64,000 bases of DNA from Kutzneria sp. CA-103260. Lineage in GTDB: Bacteria > Actinomycetota > Actinomycetes > Mycobacteriales > Pseudonocardiaceae. Under the pieces are notes generated by a model. It saw only the letters and a list, made by a program, of their open reading frames with translations. It did not search any database and was not told the origin of the DNA. Position numbers and translations under genes: made by a program. Below, piece after piece: positions 57,134 through 64,000 of this stretch (positions within the stretch are counted from its first letter, which is position 1; each line of letters starts with the position of its first letter). The stretch is taken from assembly GCF_018263855.1 (NCBI RefSeq), contig NZ_CP073318.1, positions 8,308,001 to 8,372,000 of the forward strand, in the 5' to 3' direction.

Positions 57134-58279
57134 TCAGCGCGGGTGCAGGCCCAGCGACACCCGGATGGCCCGGTCCCGGTCGGAGCCGTCGTGGCTGTCG
57201 CCGGCGTCCATGGCCTCGTCGAAGGTGTCCTCATCGGTGGCCGCGGCGGCGTGCTGACGATCGGTCAGCTCCTGCTGCTTGGCGGCGACCAGCTGGTCGA
57301 ACTCGGGCTGGATGTTGGCCGGCCACGGCCCGGCCTTGAGCGCGTCGATCTCCTGCTGCAGCACGGGAATCGAGCGCACGACGGCGTCCCGCTCGGCGGT
57401 CCACTCGTCGGCGTTCTGCTCGTCGTCGACGATCTTGTCGTACGGGTCTACGGCGGCCAGGTAGCGCTTCTGGTCCTCGGTGTAGGGCCGGCCGGTGTCC
57501 TTGGCGTGGCCGGTCATCTTGGCGCCGGTGACGCTGCGGTAGAAGCACTCCACGGACCGGTCGCCCCGAGCCCAGGACGTCGGCTGCGGGTAGAGGTAGT
57601 GCACGTCGATGTCGGGGTAGTTCAGCCCGGACGTGAGGAAGCGGTCCGAGTCGCCGGGGCACCGGGACTCGCCAATCAGCATCACGGCGTCGGAGCCGGG
57701 ATAGGTCGAGCCCTGCACGGGTTCGACGGCGAACACCTCGGCGTCGTGCGGCTGGACGCAGTCCTTCACGGTGACCGAGGCGCCCTGGCTGGTCGTTGCG
57801 CGGTCGAAGCACTGGCCGGGCTTCAGGTTGTAGCTGGCGGTCACCCCGGACGACGAGTTGGTGGAGGCCTCGTGCACGCCGATGACCACGGCGGCGACGA
57901 AGAACGTCAGCCAGGCGGCGAGCCACAGGCCGGACAGCACGACACCGGCGATGGCCAGCCCCTTGCCGCCGCGCCCGCTGCGACGGACCTCGGCCAGCGA
58001 CACGATGCCGAAGGTGAGGCCGAGGATCGCGCACAGCGGGAAGAGCCCGAGCAAGCTCAGCACGAACGAGGCGATGGCGAAGCCGCTGGTACCGGGCTGC
58101 GGGCCGGGCCACTGCTGATTACCCCAGGGACCGGGCTGGCCGGGCCACGGACCGGGCTGACCTGGCCACGGGCCGGGTTGGCCACCCCACGGACCGGCTT
58201 GGCCGTTCCCCGGGCTCGCCTGGGCGGGCGGCATCGCCGGGTAGTTCTCGTACGAGGGTGGCTCGTGCTCAGTGGACAT
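57134..58279 (-). CDS. DUF4190/septum-formation-domain membrane protein with GPWPGQP repeats
   Basis: A 381-residue protein. Residues 1-62 are cytoplasmic and Pro/Gly/Trp-rich with repeats of QPGPWPG. Two TM helices follow (FAIASFVLSLLGLFPLCAIL, then LWLAAWLTFFVAAVVIGVHE) with the DUF4190 loop between (GIVSLAEVRRSGRGGKGLAI). The extracellular part resembles the septum-formation domain (GQCFDRATTSQGASVTVKDC, QPHDAEVFAV) with paired Cys. The C terminus is a charged helical region. The role is unknown, possibly envelope- or septum-linked by family name only. Confidence 0.82.
   Translation of the reverse strand: MSTEHEPPSYENYPAMPPAQASPGNGQAGPWGGQPGPWPGQPGPWPGQPGPWGNQQWPGPQPGTSGFAIASFVLSLLGLFPLCAILGLTFGIVSLAEVRRSGRGGKGLAIAGVVLSGLWLAAWLTFFVAAVVIGVHEASTNSSSGVTASYNLKPGQCFDRATTSQGASVTVKDCVQPHDAEVFAVEPVQGSTYPGSDAVMLIGESRCPGDSDRFLTSGLNYPDIDVHYLYPQPTSWARGDRSVECFYRSVTGAKMTGHAKDTGRPYTEDQKRYLAAVDPYDKIVDDEQNADEWTAERDAVVRSIPVLQQEIDALKAGPWPANIQPEFDQLVAAKQQELTDRQHAAAATDEDTFDEAMDAGDSHDGSDRDRAIRVSLGLHPR
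58121..58195 (-). repeat. 21-bp coding tandem repeats (QPGPWPG)
   Basis: The DNA coding for residues about 29-53 of the DUF4190-type protein consists of near-identical 21-bp units encoding GPW(P/G)GQP. It is an intragenic repeat, prone to length change, and is not a separate element. Confidence 0.8.
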
Positions 58280-58413
58280 GTCCGGAATACCGCCGTCTCT
58301 CCCCTTAACGGACAGGGCAAAGGCTACCGCCCACCTCGCTGTGCACCGCAGCTAATAAGCGAGTTCAGAAAGTCGCGATGGACTGCACAGCGGCGGAGGG
58401 CGAGACTTCGCCC

Positions 58414-59445
58414 ATGAAGGCACTGGTCAAGGTCGACGCGGCGCCGGGTCTCGAGCTCACCGACGTGGCCGACCCGCAGGTCGGACCCGGTGACGTGGCG
58501 GTGAAGGTGCTCCGAACCGGCATCTGCGGCACCGACCTGCACATCGACTCCTGGGACGACTGGGCGGCCCGCAACGTCAAGCCGCCGCTGGTCCTCGGCC
58601 ACGAGTTCGTAGGCGAGGTGGTGGAGACCGGCCGGGACGTCACCGGCGTCAAGGTCGGCGACCTGGTCAGCGGCGAGGGCCACCTGGTCTGCGGCACCTG
58701 CCGCAACTGCAAGGCCGGCCGCCGGCACCTGTGCGCCAACACCCGCGGCCTGGGCGTGCACAGCAACGGCGCGTTCGCCCAGTTCGCGGTGCTGCCGGAG
58801 CAGAACGCCTGGGTGCACCGCACCGAGGTGGACCTGGACGTGGCGGCGATCTTCGACCCGCTCGGCAACGCGGTGCACACGGCGCTGTCCTTCCCGGTCA
58901 TCGGCGAGGACGTGCTGATCACCGGGGCCGGCCCGATCGGCATCATGGCCGCGGCCATCGCCCGGCACGCCGGGGCCCGGCACGTGGTGATCACCGACGT
59001 CAGCGAGCACCGGCTGGAGCTGGCCCGCAAGGTCGGCGTGGACCTGGCGCTGAACGTGGCCGAGTCGACCCTGGCCGACGCCTACAGCCGGCTGAACATG
59101 TCCGAGGGCTTCGACGTGGGCATGGAGATGTCGGGCCAGCCCAGCGCGCTGCAGGACATGATCGCCAACATGTCGCACGGCGGCCGGATCGCCATGCTGG
59201 GCCTGCCGGCGAAGGAGTTCCCGGTGGACTTCGGCTCGGTGGTGCTGAAGATGCTGCACCTCAAGGGCATCTACGGCCGGGAGATGTTCGAGACCTGGTA
59301 CTCGATGTCGGTGCTGCTGCAGGCCGGCCTGGACATCGCGCCGGTGATCACGCACCGCTTCCCCTACACCGACCACAAGACGGCGTTCGACACGACGCGG
59401 GCCGGCCGCTGCGGCAAGGTGCTCCTCGACTGGACGGAGAAGTAG
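58414..59445 (+). CDS. tdh: L-threonine 3-dehydrogenase
   Basis: A 343-residue zinc medium-chain dehydrogenase, close to the E. coli Tdh length. It oxidises threonine to 2-amino-3-ketobutyrate. Catalytic zinc ligands are Cys in TGICGTDLH and His/Glu in LGHEFVGEV. Structural-zinc Cys are in CGTCRNCKAGRRHLC, and the NAD motif is GAGPIGIMAAA. The start MKALVKVD at 58414 matches the family; ATG 58378 is in frame but adds an atypical extension. It is immediately followed by kbl, which uses its product. Confidence 0.94.
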   Translation: MKALVKVDAAPGLELTDVADPQVGPGDVAVKVLRTGICGTDLHIDSWDDWAARNVKPPLVLGHEFVGEVVETGRDVTGVKVGDLVSGEGHLVCGTCRNCKAGRRHLCANTRGLGVHSNGAFAQFAVLPEQNAWVHRTEVDLDVAAIFDPLGNAVHTALSFPVIGEDVLITGAGPIGIMAAAIARHAGARHVVITDVSEHRLELARKVGVDLALNVAESTLADAYSRLNMSEGFDVGMEMSGQPSALQDMIANMSHGGRIAMLGLPAKEFPVDFGSVVLKMLHLKGIYGREMFETWYSMSVLLQAGLDIAPVITHRFPYTDHKTAFDTTRAGRCGKVLLDWTEK

Positions 59446-60627
59446 ATGTACGGCGCGATGCGGGACGATCTGCGGGCCGGGCTGGCCGAGATCCGCGAGG
59501 CCGGGCTGTACAAGGCGGAGCGGGTGCTGGGCTCCCCGCAGGCGGCGCAGGTCAGCGTCACCGGCGAGCGTGTGCTGAACTTCTGCGCCAACAACTACCT
59601 GGGCCTGGCCGACCACCCGGTGCTGGTCACGGCGGCGCACGAGGCGCTGGACCGCTGGGGCTTCGGCATGGCCTCGGTGCGCTTCATCTGCGGCACGCAG
59701 GAGCTGCACAAGCAGCTGGAGGGCCGCCTCTCGGAGTTCCTCGGCACCGAGGACACGATCCTGTACAGCTCCTGCTTCGACGCCAACGGCGGCCTGTTCG
59801 AGACGCTGCTGGGCGAGCAGGACGTGGTCATCTCCGACGAGCTCAACCACGCGTCGATCATCGACGGCATCCGGCTGTGCAAGGCCAAGCGGGCCCGCTA
59901 CCGCAACCGGGACATGGCCGACCTGGAGCGCATCCTGCAGGAGAACAAGGACGCCCGGTACCGGCTGATCGCCACCGACGGCGTGTTCTCCATGGACGGC
60001 TACCTGGCCCCGCTGGACGAGATCTGCGCGCTGGCCGAGCGGTATGACGCGCTGGTCATGGTGGACGACTCGCACGCGGTGGGCTTCACCGGCCCGACCG
60101 GCCGGGGCACGCCGGAGCTGTTCGGCGTCACCGACAAGGTGGACGTGGTGACCGGCACGCTGGGCAAGGCGCTGGGCGGCGCCAGCGGCGGCTACGTGTC
60201 GGGACGGGCCGAGATCGTGGAGATGCTGCGCCAGCGCTCGCGGCCCTACCTGTTCTCCAACTCGCTGGCCCCGTCGATCACCGGCGCCGCGCTGGCCGCG
60301 CTGGAGCTGCTCAGCTCCTCGGGCGAGCTGTTGGACCGGCTGCGGGCCAACACGGAGCTGTTCCGCCGCCGGATGACCGAGGAGGGCTTCGACCTGCTGC
60401 CGGGCGAGCACCCGATCATCCCGGTGATGATCGGCGACGCGGCCAAGGCCGGCCGGATGGCGGATCTGCTGCTGGAGCAGGGCATTTACGTGATCGGCTT
60501 CTCCTACCCGGTGGTGCCGCACGGCAAGGCCCGGATCCGCACCCAGATGTCGGCCGCGCACTCCCTGGAGGACGTGAACCGGGCCGTCGACGCTTTTGTC
60601 GCGGCACGGTCCAAGATGGACGGATGA
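59446..60627 (+). CDS. kbl: Glycine C-acetyltransferase (2-amino-3-ketobutyrate CoA ligase)
   Basis: A 393-residue PLP enzyme of the alpha-oxoamine synthase family, cleaving 2-amino-3-ketobutyrate with CoA to glycine and acetyl-CoA. Landmarks are NFCANNYLGLADHP, VRFICGTQELHKQLE, the PLP stacking and Asp regions (SDELNHASIIDG, VDDSHAVGFTG) and the PLP lysine in VTGTLGKALGGASGGY. The ATG directly follows the tdh stop with no gap. With tdh it forms the classical two-step threonine degradation unit. Confidence 0.96.
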   Translation: MYGAMRDDLRAGLAEIREAGLYKAERVLGSPQAAQVSVTGERVLNFCANNYLGLADHPVLVTAAHEALDRWGFGMASVRFICGTQELHKQLEGRLSEFLGTEDTILYSSCFDANGGLFETLLGEQDVVISDELNHASIIDGIRLCKAKRARYRNRDMADLERILQENKDARYRLIATDGVFSMDGYLAPLDEICALAERYDALVMVDDSHAVGFTGPTGRGTPELFGVTDKVDVVTGTLGKALGGASGGYVSGRAEIVEMLRQRSRPYLFSNSLAPSITGAALAALELLSSSGELLDRLRANTELFRRRMTEEGFDLLPGEHPIIPVMIGDAAKAGRMADLLLEQGIYVIGFSYPVVPHGKARIRTQMSAAHSLEDVNRAVDAFVAARSKMDG

Positions 60628-61514
60628 TCGATCCTCGACGGCTGCGGGTGCTGCGGGCGCTGGCCGACCACGGCACGGTGACCGCGGCGGGGCGGGCGCT
60701 GCACCTGACGGCGTCCGCCGTGTCGCAGCAGCTGGCCGCGCTGGAGGCGGAGACCGGGCAGGAGCTGCTGCGGCGCAAGGGCCGGCGGGTGTGGCTGACC
60801 CCGGCTGGCGAGCTGCTGGTAGTGCATGCCAACGCCGTCGCGGCCGAGCTGGAACGGGCCGAGGCCACGCTGGCGGCGTTCGACGCCGGCCTGCGCGGCC
60901 CGGTCCGGCTGGCCAGCTTCGCCTCGGCGATCACGCAGGTGGTGGCGCCGGCGGTGGCCGCGCTGCGGACCGGCGCCCCGGACGTGACGCTGCTCGTGCA
61001 GGACGCCGAGGGGCACGCCAGCATTCCGCTGCTGCTGGACGGCGAGATCGACGTGGCCATCACCGAGGAGTACCGCCCGGCGCCGCAGACCGACGACCGC
61101 CGGCTCAAGCGTTTTCCCTTGTACGTCGAACCGTTCGACGTGGTGCTGCCGGCCGATCACCGGTTCGCCGCGGAGTCCGAGGTGGACCTGAGCGGGCTCG
61201 GCGGCGAGGACTGGATCGCCCCGCTACCCGGAAATCCTTGTCGTGACGTGCTTTTACTGGCCTGCCCGGACGCGCTGATACGGCACACGTCCGACGACTT
61301 CCGGGCCATCGTCGCGCTGGTGGCGGCTGGCTCGGGTGTGGCTCTGGTGCCACGCAACGCTTTCACGCGCACAACCGGCGCGGTTGCGTTGCCGGTCAAG
61401 GGAGACCAGTCGCTGCGCCGGGTGTTCGCGGCCGTGCGCAAGGGAAGCGAGGACCATCCGCTGATCCGGTTGGTCCTCGCCGCCCTGGTGCGTGGTCAGC
61501 CAGCTGACACGTAG
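60624..61514 (+). CDS. LysR-family transcriptional regulator
   Basis: A 296-residue regulator. The winged HTH is at residues 1-60 (LRVLRALADHGTVTAAGRAL, LTASAVSQQLAALEAETGQE). The periplasmic-binding-like effector domain follows from about 90 (GPVRLASFASAITQVVAPAV, VAAGSGVALVPRN). The ATG overlaps the kbl stop (ATGA), an unusual same-operon position for a LysR protein, so it probably controls tdh-kbl-lysR itself. The effector is not known. The last 19 nt overlap the convergent RCC1-repeat gene. Confidence 0.92.
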   Translation: MIDPRRLRVLRALADHGTVTAAGRALHLTASAVSQQLAALEAETGQELLRRKGRRVWLTPAGELLVVHANAVAAELERAEATLAAFDAGLRGPVRLASFASAITQVVAPAVAALRTGAPDVTLLVQDAEGHASIPLLLDGEIDVAITEEYRPAPQTDDRRLKRFPLYVEPFDVVLPADHRFAAESEVDLSGLGGEDWIAPLPGNPCRDVLLLACPDALIRHTSDDFRAIVALVAAGSGVALVPRNAFTRTTGAVALPVKGDQSLRRVFAAVRKGSEDHPLIRLVLAALVRGQPADT

Positions 61515-63670
61515 TAGCTGCCGTCACCGAGCGCGCTGACGCCGGCCCGGACCGGGGCCGACAGGTCGGCGAACGCCCACTCCGTGCCGTCGGTGGCCAG
61601 CGCGTGTCCGCTGGCCAGCGCCTTGATCGAGCTCAGGCCGGCGACCTGTGCGCCCTGGAAGGTGCCGGTGAAACCGTCACCGTCGGGCCACTGCCACACC
61701 GTGCCGTCGGACATGAGTGCGCGAGCGCCCTGGTCGGGGCCGTTGTCCCGCTGCACCGACACGATGTGTCCGGCCGGCACCGGCAACGCCGCCGGGCTGT
61801 CCTGATGCCCCGAACCCAAGGCACCCCAACGCCACACCGTCTGGGTGCCGTCGCCGGCCGGGCAGAGCGCGATCCGTGCGCCGATGCCCGAGCAGCCGGA
61901 CAAGCCGTACACCTGGACCGGCGACGCGCTGGTGCCCACCACGTCGTGATTGCCCAGCGCGCCGTTGGTGTTGTCACCCCAGGCCCACACTGTGCCGTTG
62001 TTCTTCAGCGCGTACCGGGTGACGCCGCCCGAGCCGTTGCGGTACTCGGCAATCGCCTGGACTTCGCTCAGCACGCCGGTCGTGCCGGTTTGGAACCAGG
62101 TGGTGTCCGGGTTCCCGATACCCAACTGGAGCGACTCGTTGGCGCCCCAGGTGAGCACCTTGCCGTCGTTGGTCAGGGCCATCCCGGGAGTGATCTGCTT
62201 GATGTTGCCCAGGAACTGCGTCGGCAGCGGCGAGAAATAGGCCTCGCCGAGCGGGCCCTCGCCGTTGCCGGCGTAGCTGACGCCCAACTGGCCGCGGTCG
62301 TTCGCGCCCCAGGACCAGGCGGTGCCGTCGCTGAGCAGCGCGTAGCCGTTCCGGTCGGTGTTCGCGATCGCCGTGACGCCGGACAGGCCGTACACCGCGG
62401 AATCCACGCGGCTGCCGCCGTCGGTCGTGCCGTCACCGGCCTGACCGACGTCGTTGGCGCCCGAGGCCACCGCGCAGGCACTGGTGCAGGCCGATCGCGC
62501 CGGCGCGAAGTACCCGGCCAGGTCGACGATCGAGTCCAGCTGACCCTGCCGGTTGTTGATGTCCATGGCGCGACCGTTGCTCAGCGGCGCGACCGCCGCG
62601 TTGGCCGAAGTCTGACCGGGCAACAGGTTCAGGTTGCTCACGCCCGGCTTCGGGCCGCCGTCGGCCCACACCGTGATCACCGTGTTTCCGGTGACGTTGG
62701 TGGCCGTCATGTTGACCACGGCCGCGGTCGCGCCGTACGGCAGCCAGCGGTCCAGGGAGAGCGGGCGCGTCTCGCCCGACTGGAGCGGGTCGCGCGGCGT
62801 GCCGTCACCGTTGCGGGTGTCCAGCACCCGGCCCGGCAGCAGCGGGTAGAACGCCTGGGTGGAGTCCGTCGAGTAGTAGCCGGCGAAGTCCACCACGACG
62901 TCGGTCGAGAAGTGGGCGTTGGTCAGGGAAACCTTGCGGTCAGTGCCCAGTCGCACGGTGACCAGGTTCGGGATGTCCTTGCCGGCCACCAGGTTCACGT
63001 TGGACGCGTCCGGGCGCGCCTCGCCGGACGGATAGGCCGTGACGAAGGTGGGTCCAGTGACGTCGGTCCCGGTCAGGTTGAACACCACGGCCGTCGCGCT
63101 GGCCGGCACCAGCGAGGACAGGTCCAGCGTCACGGTGCCGCCCGTCCCGAGCGGGGCCGAGTTGCGAGTGTCCAGAATCCGTTGTGGCGCAACGGAAGTG
63201 AACTTCGAGCCGCCCATCGGCCGGTAGTAGCCGGCGACGTCCACGATCGCGTCGGTCGCGAACGGGCCGGCCGCCAGCCAGATACCCGGGTTGTCGCCGT
63301 GGCCGAGCGCCACCGTCACCAGGTTGGCCCGGGTCTCGCCGCCGGCCAGGTTCAGGCTGGACGTGGTCGGCGTGCCGTGGGTACCCGGGCCCTCGGCGAG
63401 CCAGGTCGGCCCGTCCGGATCGGTGCCGGTCAGGTTGAACACCACGGCGGTGGCGTCCGCGGGCACCAGGTCGGTCGGGATCGACACCGCGACCTGGCCA
63501 CGGGCCGGAATCTTGCTGCTGTTGCGACTGTCGAAGATCCTGGTCGGCGACACCGGTGTGAACACCGTGCCGGAGTCGGGCTTCGCGGTCGCCGCCTGTG
63601 CCGGCGCGACCACGGAGAGCGCACTGACGGCGACAACAGCCGTCAGCGCAAGGAATCTGGCTACTGACAC
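61496..63670 (-). CDS. Secreted protein: three beta-rich repeats + RCC1-like propeller
   Basis: A 724-residue exported protein. The GTG at 63670 has GGAGG 5 nt upstream, and residues 1-29 are a signal peptide (VSVARFLALTAVVAVSALSV, PAQA end). Three copies of a roughly 120-residue domain follow, each with (F/L)DxRN, AVVFNLTGTD, a SxxNL turn and VVDVAGYY. From about residue 390 there are RCC1 repeats with the WGxNxxGQLG signature (SWGANDRGQLG, TWGANESLQLG, AWGDNTNGALG). There is no anchor, so it is free or wall-associated. Function unknown; surface binding is plausible. Confidence 0.87.
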   Translation of the reverse strand: MSVARFLALTAVVAVSALSVVAPAQAATAKPDSGTVFTPVSPTRIFDSRNSSKIPARGQVAVSIPTDLVPADATAVVFNLTGTDPDGPTWLAEGPGTHGTPTTSSLNLAGGETRANLVTVALGHGDNPGIWLAAGPFATDAIVDVAGYYRPMGGSKFTSVAPQRILDTRNSAPLGTGGTVTLDLSSLVPASATAVVFNLTGTDVTGPTFVTAYPSGEARPDASNVNLVAGKDIPNLVTVRLGTDRKVSLTNAHFSTDVVVDFAGYYSTDSTQAFYPLLPGRVLDTRNGDGTPRDPLQSGETRPLSLDRWLPYGATAAVVNMTATNVTGNTVITVWADGGPKPGVSNLNLLPGQTSANAAVAPLSNGRAMDINNRQGQLDSIVDLAGYFAPARSACTSACAVASGANDVGQAGDGTTDGGSRVDSAVYGLSGVTAIANTDRNGYALLSDGTAWSWGANDRGQLGVSYAGNGEGPLGEAYFSPLPTQFLGNIKQITPGMALTNDGKVLTWGANESLQLGIGNPDTTWFQTGTTGVLSEVQAIAEYRNGSGGVTRYALKNNGTVWAWGDNTNGALGNHDVVGTSASPVQVYGLSGCSGIGARIALCPAGDGTQTVWRWGALGSGHQDSPAALPVPAGHIVSVQRDNGPDQGARALMSDGTVWQWPDGDGFTGTFQGAQVAGLSSIKALASGHALATDGTEWAFADLSAPVRAGVSALGDGSYYVSAG

Positions 63671-63754
63671 GCGTACCTCCACCCCTGGCGACGGGTCTCG
63701 ACGACCGTCCACCCGCGACATCTCCGCATCGGCCGGCGGCGTTACCTGCGAGAA

Positions 63755-63795
63755 CGCGAAAACACCCGGCGCAGGCAACCGCCCACGCCGGGTGT
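63755..63795 (-). terminator. Intrinsic terminator of the upstream RCC1-repeat gene
   Basis: Read on the minus strand, ACACCCGGCG and CGCCGGGTGT form a 10-bp stem with a 14-nt loop, followed directly by TTTTCGCG. It lies 23 nt past the stop of the partial RCC1 gene at 63818 and separates it from the next gene. Confidence 0.8.
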
Positions 63796-63817
63796 CCACA
63801 GGGGATTGGCTGGTCGG

Positions 63818-64000
63818 CTAGGAACTCGCCACCGCGATGCCGCCGTCGCCGATCGCCGTCACGCCGGCCAGGCCAGCGATCTGCACCGGCACCAAGCTCG
63901 TGGTGAACTGCTGGCCGTCACCGAGCGCGCCGTTGTGGCCGCTGCCCCAGGTCCACATCGTGCCGTCGGACTTCAGCGCGTAGCCGGAGCTGTTGCCCGC
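63818..64000 (-). CDS. RCC1-repeat protein, C-terminal part (5' end beyond window)
   Basis: The last 60 codons are present and end in GDGGIAVASS then TAG. The segment YALKSDGTMWTWGSGHNGAL followed by GDG is an RCC1 repeat, and SLVPVQIAGLAGVTAIG completes a blade. It therefore ends like the neighbouring RCC1 protein downstream, and is probably a tandem paralogue. Domains upstream of this point cannot be seen. Confidence 0.85.
   Translation of the reverse strand, partial: AGNSSGYALKSDGTMWTWGSGHNGALGDGQQFTTSLVPVQIAGLAGVTAIGDGGIAVASS

Overview
The window is high-GC actinomycete chromosome. GTG and TTG starts are common, genes are packed head to tail with stop/start overlaps, and it carries a DasR regulon with dre operators, an EspG/PPE-like/DUF3558 type VII secretion cassette, SARP and other STAND regulators, and ABC sugar importers without their own ATPase. 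Together these suggest a filamentous member of the Pseudonocardiaceae (Amycolatopsis/Kutzneria-like). This is inferred from gene content only. No rRNA, tRNA, CRISPR array, transposase or prophage gene was seen.

Layout. 1-3.3 kb: a partial MarR regulator, then the thiamine genes thiO-thiS-thiG behind a TPP riboswitch, divergent from thiE. 3.4-9.2 kb: a secreted streptogrisin-type protease, a Thr-rich membrane protein, a DHA2-type MFS exporter and an IlvD/Edd-type sugar-acid dehydratase. 9.2-17.2 kb: aminosugar use, with DasR, an ABC importer (binding protein and two permeases), a SIS-domain sugar-phosphate deaminase/isomerase, NagA, and three predicted dre sites. 16.5-26 kb: a FadR-type regulator and a nine-gene minus-strand operon that reads as a complete non-phosphorylating L-fucose pathway plus an ABC transporter (mutarotase, dehydrogenase, lactonase, dehydratase, ketodeoxyfuconate dehydrogenase, diketo-acid hydrolase). 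A GlcNAc-kinase-like gene is divergent from it. 27-30 kb: a two-gene operon, DUF3159 membrane protein plus HTH-NB-ARC-TPR regulator, behind a predicted IdeR/DtxR iron box. 30-37 kb: an operon with the gene order of the Streptomyces csnR-K chitosan-oligosaccharide operon (ROK regulator, ABC importer, GH4 glycosidase, BadF-type kinase). 37-42.5 kb: an EspG/PPE-like/DUF3558 export cassette without the secretion machine. 42.6-49.3 kb: an SGNH hydrolase and two SARP-NB-ARC-TPR regulators, the second with a shrunken N-terminal module. 49.6-51.7 kb: a Rox-like FAD monooxygenase divergent from a TetR regulator over a clear operator. 51.8-58.3 kb: ApbE, a two-component system, an aldo/keto reductase, a Uma2 nuclease-fold protein and two membrane proteins. 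58.4-61.5 kb: a threonine-degradation operon (tdh-kbl-lysR). 61.5-64 kb: two tandem secreted RCC1-repeat proteins, the second cut by the window end.

How it fits together. Three carbohydrate modules (GlcNAc/chitobiose, L-fucose, chitosan oligosaccharides) with a secreted protease suit a soil saprophyte feeding on chitin and other glycans. Both SBP/permease-type importers would need a shared ATPase of the MsiK type from elsewhere in the genome. The less expected signals are a 55-nt palindromic module found in inverted orientation in two convergent intergenic regions 24.6 kb apart, a shared near-palindrome linking the FadR-type regulator to the fucose operon, an iron box before a DUF3159/STAND operon, a nested long hairpin, and a SARP with a truncated BTAD.
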